A stretch of 13,116 nt of DNA from CAZPUI01 sp964415525 (GTDB lineage: Bacteria; Acidobacteriota; Holophagae; Holophagales; Holophagaceae), in contig CAYQAS010000112.1 in the NCBI GenBank assembly GCA_964415525.1, positions 1 to 13,116 on the forward strand, given 5' to 3'. The notes beneath the pieces are model-generated. The model was not told where the DNA came from and did not search any database. It saw only the letters and a program-made list of their open reading frames with translations. The stretch's first letter is position 1, and each line of letters opens with the position of its first letter. Below, piece by piece: positions 1 through 5,976 of this stretch. A program made the translations under genes and the position numbers.

Positions 1-102
1 TCCCCCTCGTGCACCCCACGTGGTGGGCAAGCAAAGCCCGCCCACCGCGTCTGTTTTGAATCTGTGGGCCTCTGGAAGCCTTGCCCCCCTGAACAACCTT
101 GT

Positions 103-121
103 CGCGGAAGGCTTCTCCGCG
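103..121 (-). terminator. Possible terminator hairpin after the response regulator gene
   Basis: A 6-bp perfect inverted repeat, CGCGGA at 103-108 and TCCGCG at 116-121 with a 7-nt loop, lies 5 nt beyond the stop codon of the minus-strand response regulator. On the minus strand the sequence after the stem is only mildly T-rich (ACAAGGTTGTTC), so it is not a canonical intrinsic terminator. Its position fits the end of the propeller-kinase-regulator operon. Nothing else is evident in bases 1-125. Confidence 0.35.
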
Positions 122-125
122 CTCC

Positions 126-884
126 TCAGCCCAGCAGTTTGTGGAGGGCGTCCTTGTACTGCTGCCCCACCGGCACCTTCAGGCCATGTCGGGTCAGCAG
201 GATCCACGAGCCTTTGGCCCAGGGTTGGGCTTCCTTCACGTGGTCGAGGTTCACGATCCAGGACCGGTGGGTGCGCAGGAAGCGCGTCGGGTCGAGCTTC
301 GCCTCCACCGAGGAGAGGGTGCCCCGCAGGATGTGCTGACCCCGCTCCATGTGGAGGGCGACGTAGTTGCCCGTGGCTTCGAGCGCCTGGATCTCCGTGG
401 TGGGCACCAGCAGGTAGCGGTCGTTCTCCCGCACGACCAGATGGGGGCGGGCGGCCTGCTTGCGTTCGTGCTGCTCGAGCATGGCCTGGAGGCGCTGATC
501 GAGGTCCGTGCGGCTGCTCTTGGACAGGGTCTGTCTTACCCGCTCCAGGGTTTCATTAAAACGGTCCGGGTCGATGGGCTTGGTGAGGTAGTCCAGGGCG
601 TGGAGCCGGAAGGCCTCCAGGGCGTACTGGTCAAACGCGGTAACGAAGACGATCACGGGCAGTCGCCCCGCCTGGCGCCAGGCGTCGGCCACCTCCAGCC
701 CCGTCAGCCCCGGCATCTGGATGTCCAGGAAGACGACATCCGGGTTGAACGTGTCCAGGGCCTCCAGGGCCGAGGGGCCATCCCCGCACTCCCCTGCCAC
801 CTGAAGGTCGGCGTGGAATCCCAGCAGCGTGCGGATGCGCTCCCGCACCAGGGGTTCGTCGTCCACCAGCAGGGCGCGGATCAT
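126..884 (-). CDS. LytR/AlgR-family response regulator (receiver + LytTR DNA-binding domain)
   Basis: A 252-residue cytoplasmic response regulator, usual length for the family. The N-terminal receiver domain (about residues 2-120) has the acidic pair D8/D9, the phosphoacceptor D54 in FLDIQMPG, T82 and the conserved lysine K102 in LTKPID, so it should be phosphorylatable. Residues about 145-250 match a LytTR DNA-binding domain (HLVVRENDRYLLVPTTEI, then FLRTHRSWIVNLDHV). LytTR proteins bind direct repeats upstream of target promoters. The ATG overlaps the TGA of the upstream histidine kinase by 4 nt, and a GGAG lies just before it, so the two are translationally coupled and are a cognate pair. 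Targets cannot be read from the sequence; the propeller gene in the same operon is one candidate. Confidence 0.95.
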   Translation of the reverse strand: MIRALLVDDEPLVRERIRTLLGFHADLQVAGECGDGPSALEALDTFNPDVVFLDIQMPGLTGLEVADAWRQAGRLPVIVFVTAFDQYALEAFRLHALDYLTKPIDPDRFNETLERVRQTLSKSSRTDLDQRLQAMLEQHERKQAARPHLVVRENDRYLLVPTTEIQALEATGNYVALHMERGQHILRGTLSSVEAKLDPTRFLRTHRSWIVNLDHVKEAQPWAKGSWILLTRHGLKVPVGQQYKDALHKLLG

Positions 885-1987
885 GCTTGCTCCGTAAGGG
901 GTAGATGGATGCGGACACGGAAACCTTGGCCGGGTTGGGTGTCGACCGACAGGCCTGCCCGATCGCCGTGCAAGGTCTCCAGTCGCTCCCGGGTGTTCCC
1001 CAGGCCGATGCCGAGATGGAGCGGCGGCGCGGCGCCCAGCCCGTCATCCTCCACTTTCAGGATCAGTTGGCCGGATTCGGCTGTGGCGGAGATGGTGAGC
1101 GTTCCGGGGCCCACCTTCAGGGACAGGCCGTGGCGGATGGCGTTCTCCACCAGGGGCAGGACGATCAGGCTGGGAACCTCTCGGTCCAGCAGTGTTGCAT
1201 CCACCAGCCAGATCACCTGGAGCCGATCGGAGAAGCGGGCCTGTTCGATTTCCAGGTATTTCCGGGTCAGATCCAGCTCGGTGCGCAAGGGAAGGGTCTG
1301 GCTGGAGGCCTCGTCCAGCATGGCCCGGAGCAGGGTAGAGAGCCGCACGAGCAGGCGATCGGCGGTCTGGGGATCCCGGTGGAGCAGGGTGGAGATGGCC
1401 TGCAGGGCATTGAACAGAAAATGAGGATGGAGCTGGCGCTGGAGCAGGCCGAGCCGCGCCTCCGCCAGTTGACCGGCCAAGGCGCGGGCCTGGGCTTCCT
1501 CCTCCTTCCGCGCCCGGGACTGGTCCAGGGCGGCGGCGCCGAGCAGCACCAGCATGTAAATGAAGGGCAACATCTGGAAATCGTGCCGGAGGCTTTTAAG
1601 AATCGGCGCCATCGGCGGAAGGGCGGGATGCTGCCCGTAATGGGTGCACAGGTGCCAGGCGATGGTGACCCCACGCTCCATGAGCCAGTATGGGACCAGC
1701 ACCAGGACCATGCCCCCGAGGTGGGCCGCAACGGCCCGCGCCCACCTCTGTCGGTCGATGGGAAAACGCTTCCAGAGGGCCAGGATGATGGGGGCCAGGA
1801 AGGCCCAGGGCATGGTGCCCGCCAATTCGGCCCGGATGGCGTCCGACCAGTGCCAGCCGTTCATCCGGCTCTGGAGGGTCCATATGGCGGCGATCGTGCC
1901 GAAGAACAGCAGCCGGAATCCGAGCCGATCCCAGGAGGCCAGGACATCGGCTCGAGCAGCAGGAACGGGGGAGGTTGGACGCGCCAT
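881..1987 (-). CDS. LytS/YehU-type membrane sensor histidine kinase
   Basis: A 368-residue sensor kinase of the His_kinase (PF06580) type. About four hydrophobic segments occupy residues 22-38, 60-74, 85-103 and 139-155, so sensing is probably within or at the membrane; there is no large periplasmic domain. A short helical linker (158-185) leads to the phosphoacceptor block QLHPHFLFNALQAI, with H189 of the PHFLFN motif the likely phosphorylated histidine. The ATP-binding domain has the N box PLVENAIRHG (N282), the G1 box VEDDGLG (312-318) and the G2 box GIGLGNTRERL (326-336). It starts 11 nt after the propeller gene, with only a weak ribosome site, and overlaps the LytTR regulator by ATGA. 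It should phosphorylate that regulator. The signal it senses is unknown. Confidence 0.94.
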   Translation of the reverse strand: MARPTSPVPAARADVLASWDRLGFRLLFFGTIAAIWTLQSRMNGWHWSDAIRAELAGTMPWAFLAPIILALWKRFPIDRQRWARAVAAHLGGMVLVLVPYWLMERGVTIAWHLCTHYGQHPALPPMAPILKSLRHDFQMLPFIYMLVLLGAAALDQSRARKEEEAQARALAGQLAEARLGLLQRQLHPHFLFNALQAISTLLHRDPQTADRLLVRLSTLLRAMLDEASSQTLPLRTELDLTRKYLEIEQARFSDRLQVIWLVDATLLDREVPSLIVLPLVENAIRHGLSLKVGPGTLTISATAESGQLILKVEDDGLGAAPPLHLGIGLGNTRERLETLHGDRAGLSVDTQPGQGFRVRIHLPLTEQA

Positions 1988-1998
1988 GGCCTATGGTG

Positions 1999-2874
1999 TC
2001 ACGACGGCCTGAGCCGCTGGATGAAGTCCGTGCGGACCCAGTAGATCTTCGACGGAACCTCCGTCTTCCAAGCCTTTCGGCGCGTGAACAGGAGGTATTT
2101 CCCGTCCGGGGTCAGGGAGGGACCACACTCGAATTCGGGGGAGTTGATCTGCGGCCCCAGGTTGAAGGCCTCGGTCCAGCCGCCGTCCTTGGTCCGGTAA
2201 CGGATGTAGAGATCCGCCTGACCCTGGTCGCCTGGGCCATTGCCGAGGGTGCAGATGAGGAAGTCCTCCTGGGGCGAGATCAGGGGGTCCCCGCAATCCT
2301 GTTTGACGGAGCTCATGGGCGGTTTCAGGGGTTCCGCCTTGAGGTAATGGCCATGCTCAGGCCGGGCGCACCAGACTTGGCCGTTCCGGCCGAAGTAGAC
2401 CGCGCCCTTGGCACTCACGGAGGAGAACATCTCGTAGACGGGAGAACTGATGACATCCGGCAGACGCACCGGCTCGCCCCAACCTTCGCTGCCGCGCTCG
2501 ACATAGTAGATATCCGTGTTCGCCATCGTACCTCCGGTGAAGAACATTCGGCGGCCATCCGGCGTGAAGAACGCCTCGAAGGTGTCCTTATCCCCGAGCA
2601 GCTTTGCGGGGATCGGCTGGGTCCACTTCCCCTCCAACAGGCGGGTTTTCCAGATCTGGAACTTGTCCCAGGCCCCGTTGGTGACGGTGTAGTAGAACTC
2701 CTGGCCGTCTTTGGAAAAAGCGCCGTTCATGACGTAGTCCTGGCCGGTGCTGATGGTGTCCGGCGCGAAGACCACGGCCTGGGTGCCTGGGGGCGTCTGA
2801 CCGAAATAGGCGGTGGGTGGGGCGGCGGCCAGGCTGAGGCCCAGCTGCAGAGCGAATAGGTGAGCGATGCTCAT
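1999..2874 (-). CDS. Exported PD40/TolB-like beta-propeller protein, single module
   Basis: A 291-residue protein with a short hydrophobic N-terminus (LFALQLGLSLAAAPP) that looks like a signal peptide, so it probably acts in the periplasm or outside. The body is a series of propeller-type repeats with the f-x-DG-x-x-x-x-F pattern: FSKDGQEFYY (53-62), FTPDGRRMFFTG (103-114) and LTPDGKYLLFTRR (254-266). It opens with the phrase AYFGQTPPGTQAVVFAP (22-38) and ends with IYWVRTDFIQRLRP (277-290). Both phrases recur in each half of the lipoprotein encoded at 3150-4898, so this is one unit of the same family. The start is supported by AGAGG about 8 nt upstream. It heads an operon with a sensor kinase and LytTR regulator, which suggests a role in sensing or as a regulated output, but no ligand or enzyme activity can be inferred. 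Confidence 0.85.
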   Translation of the reverse strand: MSIAHLFALQLGLSLAAAPPTAYFGQTPPGTQAVVFAPDTISTGQDYVMNGAFSKDGQEFYYTVTNGAWDKFQIWKTRLLEGKWTQPIPAKLLGDKDTFEAFFTPDGRRMFFTGGTMANTDIYYVERGSEGWGEPVRLPDVISSPVYEMFSSVSAKGAVYFGRNGQVWCARPEHGHYLKAEPLKPPMSSVKQDCGDPLISPQEDFLICTLGNGPGDQGQADLYIRYRTKDGGWTEAFNLGPQINSPEFECGPSLTPDGKYLLFTRRKAWKTEVPSKIYWVRTDFIQRLRPS

Positions 2875-3149
2875 GGATCAGACCTCTCGATGGTGGAGGT
2901 GGCGACCCCATGGAGGTCGGCCTTCTCGCAAGTAAGCCGGACGAAGAAGAGCGCCTCGGATTTCCCGCTCAAGGAGCGACGTGCTCAGGGCCCAATGATA
3001 TGGAATCGGGAATGGCGTCACCGCAACCCAGGGGCCGAGGTCAGGCGAATCGGGATGAACAGGGCGATTCGAGGTACGGAACGGCCATCGCCCTTCAGCC
3101 CGACGGGAGTTCCCAGGGCTGAAGGGCGAAGCCGATCCTGTTTTGGCGA
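2875..3149. other. Intergenic region holding the promoter zone of the propeller-kinase-regulator operon
   Basis: The 275 nt between the two minus-strand propeller genes contain no convincing gene. The half nearest 3150 carries a strong hairpin annotated separately. The rest should hold the promoter for the downstream operon. A minus-strand TATCAT (complement of 2995-3000) resembles a -10 hexamer, but no good -35 box sits 16-18 nt upstream of it, so I do not call a promoter. A purine-rich AGAGG ahead of position 2874 serves as the ribosome site. Confidence 0.5.
3082..3134 (-). terminator. Strong hairpin after the tandem-propeller lipoprotein gene
   Basis: A perfect 14-bp inverted repeat, TCGCCCTTCAGCCC at 3088-3101 and GGGCTGAAGGGCGA at 3116-3129, encloses a 14-nt loop. 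After a small bulge the stem resumes with CGGC (3082-3085) against GCCG (3131-3134). It begins about 16 nt after the TAG stop of the minus-strand lipoprotein gene. No T-run follows on the minus strand; the only T-run (TTTT, 3141-3144) is on the plus strand. It probably ends or stabilises the lipoprotein mRNA, as a terminator-like or 3'-protective hairpin. Confidence 0.6.
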
Positions 3150-4898
3150 CTACAGCAGGGCGAAATGGCGCTCGATGGCGACGGTATTCACCCAGTAGAG
3201 CTGGCTGCCCTGGGAAGTGCGGCGGGTGAAGAACAGATGGTGGCCATTGGCTGAGAAGTGGGCGCCGACCTCGTCGCCGTCCGTGTTGAAGGCTTTGACC
3301 AGCTTGACGGCTGGCATCCAGCCGCGGCCCAGGTTGAAGCTGACGTAGAGGTCAGGACGGCCGCCCTCGCGGATGGAGGAGAAGACCAAGCAGATGCCGT
3401 TCCAGCTGAGGGTCGGCCCGAAGTCGCCCTTGCCACTGTTGACGGCCGGGGGCAGGGGCGTCACCACCCACGCGCCGGTGGTGTCCTTCTTGGCGCCGTA
3501 GAGGAGGCTCACGCCGGTGCGATCCGAGGAGAAGTAGACCGTGCCATCCGAACCGGTCGTGGAGGGGCCATCCACGGTGAGGCCGTTGATGGGGGCAGGA
3601 AGGGCCACAGGCGCACCCCAGCTCTGGTTGGCGAAGGGCACGGTCCAGAGGTCCGACGTGCCGCCCGTCTTGGCACCGGTGAAGGTGAGGGCGCTGCCGT
3701 CCTTGGCGAAGACCGCGTCCGTGCTGCTGCTGAAGCCGGCACTGAAGGGCGCATCCACGAAGGCCGACCAGGTGCCGTTCTTGAAGGCGGCCTGCTGGAG
3801 CGTGAGAGCATCGGGCGTGCCCGCGGAGGCGAAGCACTGGGTGCCATCCGGCGAGAATGCGACATCCGAGACCCAGGCGCCCAGGCCCTTGAGCTGCTGG
3901 GGCGCGAAGGCCACCGGGGCGTCTCCCGGCAGGGCCTGGCCGAACCAGGGCTGGGTCGCCGGCTTGAGCTTGTCGATGGCGCTGGTGGAAACCCACCACG
4001 TCTTCTCGCCTTCGGCCCTGGTTTTCCGGACAAAGAAGAGATACTTGCCGTCCGCCGAGAGGCGGGCGCCGTACTGCTCCGTGGCGGCGTTGAATTCAGG
4101 ACCCAGGCGGATCGGGTCGCCCCAGGCGCCGCTGGCTTCCCGGAAGCTCACGTAGAGTTCGGCGGCGCGGTAGCTGCGGTTGGAGTAGAACACCATCCAG
4201 CGGCCGTCCGGAGCGACGCAGGGATCGCCCTCGCCGACCTCCGAATTCACGGGGAACGGCGCGAGTTCCACCTTCCAGGTACCTGTAGCGTCCTTGGTGG
4301 CCTTGAAGATCTGGTTGAGCTGGTTGGTGGGGTCGAGCCGGAGGGAGCCGAAGTAGAAGGAGCCATCCGGTGCCATGCTTCCGCGCCACTCCGGGACCGG
4401 CGTGTTGATCGGCGCAGGAAGGGCCGTGGGCGTGCCGAAGGTCTTGCCGTCGAAGCTCACGGTGTAGATGTCCTGGTTGGCGGCGTCCTTGGCGCCCGTG
4501 AAAATCAGGTTCTTGCCGTCGGGGGTGAAACCCGGCTCGTGGGAGAAGGTGAAGCCCTGCAGGAAGGGCGCGTCCGCAAGCGGGCTCCAGGCGCCGCCGG
4601 CGTATTTCGTCATCTGGATCTTCATGCTCTTCTTGTCAGAGGTCGGCACGCAGACCAGGGCGAGACGGCCGTCTGGGGAGAACTCGAAGGCCGAGGCCTC
4701 CTGAGTGAGCTGCTTGAGTCCCTCGGGTGCGAAGAGCGCCGGAGTGTCGCTGGGGAGGACCGCGCCGAAGAACGGGGCAGGGGCCGGTTCCGTGGGGGCC
4801 ACCACCGCATCTGAGTTGCCAGAGCACGCCACGAAGGCCAAGGGGGTGAGCAGGGCGACGAGGGACAGGGTGAGCCGTCCGAGCTTGGGGGTGAGCAT
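3150..4898 (-). CDS. Predicted lipoprotein with two tandem PD40-type beta-propeller modules
   Basis: The reading frame is open back to 5225, but the start chosen is the ATG at 4896-4898. It is preceded by GCGAGG at good spacing and opens a signal peptide (MLTPKLGRLTLSLVALL) with a lipobox-like FVAC, C25 being the likely lipidated cysteine. This gives 582 residues. A proline-rich linker (35-42) leads to two homologous modules. Module 1 (about 42-313) begins PFFGAVLPSDTPALFAP and ends WWVSTSAIDKLKP. Module 2 (about 317-580) begins PWFGQALPGDAPVAFAP and ends LYWVNTVAIERH. Each has propeller signatures such as FSPDG, FTPDGKNLIFTGAK, FAKDGSALTFTGAK and LSADGKYLFF. The fold implies binding or scaffolding at the outer membrane or periplasm; no catalytic motif is visible. 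The gene is monocistronic, divergent from the OmpA gene, and ends at a strong hairpin. Confidence 0.87.
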   Translation of the reverse strand: MLTPKLGRLTLSLVALLTPLAFVACSGNSDAVVAPTEPAPAPFFGAVLPSDTPALFAPEGLKQLTQEASAFEFSPDGRLALVCVPTSDKKSMKIQMTKYAGGAWSPLADAPFLQGFTFSHEPGFTPDGKNLIFTGAKDAANQDIYTVSFDGKTFGTPTALPAPINTPVPEWRGSMAPDGSFYFGSLRLDPTNQLNQIFKATKDATGTWKVELAPFPVNSEVGEGDPCVAPDGRWMVFYSNRSYRAAELYVSFREASGAWGDPIRLGPEFNAATEQYGARLSADGKYLFFVRKTRAEGEKTWWVSTSAIDKLKPATQPWFGQALPGDAPVAFAPQQLKGLGAWVSDVAFSPDGTQCFASAGTPDALTLQQAAFKNGTWSAFVDAPFSAGFSSSTDAVFAKDGSALTFTGAKTGGTSDLWTVPFANQSWGAPVALPAPINGLTVDGPSTTGSDGTVYFSSDRTGVSLLYGAKKDTTGAWVVTPLPPAVNSGKGDFGPTLSWNGICLVFSSIREGGRPDLYVSFNLGRGWMPAVKLVKAFNTDGDEVGAHFSANGHHLFFTRRTSQGSQLYWVNTVAIERHFALL

Positions 4899-5139
4899 GA
4901 AAACCTCGCTGGGGGATGGGGAGTAGGAGAGGGGTGCCCGGTGCAGGTTCCAGATTCCGAGGGTGTCTCCCGCAGCTCCCTTCCTTTGTGACCGCTTCTG
5001 GAAAAGCGGGGACAGACCCGCCTTTTCATGGGTTGGAACCGCCCCGCTGAAGTGGTCCTTGCGGTTTATCGGGGAGTGGATCTGGAGAAATGGGAACCGG
5101 GGACGCACACTGCCCCGGTCATCCGACCTTGGAGCCGCC
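4899..5139. other. Divergent intergenic region between the lipoprotein and OmpA genes
   Basis: The 241 nt should contain promoters for both directions. A short inverted repeat, CCGCTT at 4992-4997 and AAGCGG at 5004-5009 with a 6-nt loop, sits near the middle. I found no well-formed -35/-10 pair on either strand. Both flanking frames stay open into this region, but the downstream starts have clear ribosome sites and signal peptides, so the region is taken as non-coding. Confidence 0.45.
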
Positions 5140-5964
5140 ATGATCCGTGCCCTGCTCGTCCCCGCAGCCCTCGTCTGCCTCGCCACGCCAGCTTTCGCCC
5201 AGGAGCCGGATGCCGAAGGCTGCAAGGATCACAAACTGCTCACACGATTCCCCGGCTTCCGCATCCAGCGCTGCACCAACCTGGACTTCGGCTCCCACAA
5301 GTTCGTGGTGGGGAAGAAGGAGCAGGTGGTGGAGGGCCGCTACACCGAGATCATGTATTACCTGAACGAGGGGGCGAAGGCGCCGGGTGCCGTGACGCTG
5401 CACCGCAACATCCAGAACGCCCTGGCCAAGATCGGTGGCGTCCAGGTGGGCAATGTGGACGGGACCGAGCAGTTCTACCGGATCGCCAAGGACGGCGCCG
5501 AGGTCTGGGTCCACGTGAGCGCCAACATCAACGAGCAGTACCTGCTTCGCATCGTGGAGAAGGGCGCGATGAAGCAGGACATCGCGGCGGACGCCGCGGC
5601 CCTGGGAGCGGGCATCAAGGCCGAGGGCAAGATCGCCGTCTACGGCATCCACTTCGATACCGGAAAATCCGAGATCAAACCCGCCAGTGATCCCGCTCTC
5701 CAGGAGATCGCCAAGCTCTTGAAAGGCCAGCCCGCCCTGAAGCTCCATGTGGTGGGCCACACCGACAATGTCGCGGGCCTCGACCTGAACCTGCGGCTCT
5801 CCAAGGCCCGCGCCGAGGCCGTGGTGGCGGCGCTCACCGCCAAGCACGGCGTCTCCGCAGCGCGCCTGATCCCCCACGGCGTGGGCCCCGTGGCTCCCGT
5901 GGCGTCGAATGACGCCGAGGCGGGACGGGCCAAGAACCGCCGCGTGGAGCTAGTGAAGCAGTAG
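5140..5964 (+). CDS. OmpA-family outer membrane / peptidoglycan-anchoring protein
   Basis: A 274-residue exported protein. The open frame runs back to 4963, but the ATG at 5140 is preceded by GGAG at 7-nt spacing and opens a clean signal peptide with a probable cut after AFA (residue 20). The N-terminal region (about 25-150, KDHKLLTRFPGFRIQ onward) resembles the poorly characterised DUF4892-like domain often fused to OmpA domains; this assignment is tentative. Residues about 166-273 are a complete OmpA C-terminal domain: FDTGKSEIKP, VVGHTDN with D209, LRLSKARAEAV with R224, and NRRVEL. In this family the Asp and Arg bind the diaminopimelate of peptidoglycan, so the protein should tether to the cell wall. 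No eight-stranded OmpA barrel is evident. The exported metzincin-like gene follows after 12 nt, so they are probably co-transcribed. Confidence 0.93.
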   Translation: MIRALLVPAALVCLATPAFAQEPDAEGCKDHKLLTRFPGFRIQRCTNLDFGSHKFVVGKKEQVVEGRYTEIMYYLNEGAKAPGAVTLHRNIQNALAKIGGVQVGNVDGTEQFYRIAKDGAEVWVHVSANINEQYLLRIVEKGAMKQDIAADAAALGAGIKAEGKIAVYGIHFDTGKSEIKPASDPALQEIAKLLKGQPALKLHVVGHTDNVAGLDLNLRLSKARAEAVVAALTAKHGVSAARLIPHGVGPVAPVASNDAEAGRAKNRRVELVKQ

Positions 5965-5976
5965 ATCGGGGGCTCT

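Noticed and set aside
99..2044. Long plus-strand ORFs (441 and 379 codons) opposite the LytS/LytTR genes
   Set aside because: They mirror the codons of two clear minus-strand genes with recognised motifs, are low in complexity, and resemble no protein family; typical antisense openness in GC-rich DNA.
2995..3000. Minus-strand TATCAT as a sigma-70 -10 box for the propeller-kinase operon
   Set aside because: No acceptable -35 hexamer at 16-18 nt; the nearest candidate TTGCGG is 20 nt away.
3258..4814. 518-codon plus-strand ORF opposite the propeller lipoprotein
   Set aside because: It is rich in G, E, R, A and V repeats expected from antisense GC-rich sequence, and the minus strand encodes a convincing duplicated propeller protein.
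4899..5225. N-terminal extension of the propeller lipoprotein back to 5225
   Set aside because: The extra 109 residues look like non-coding translation and would bury a clear lipoprotein signal peptide that has its own ribosome site at 4898.
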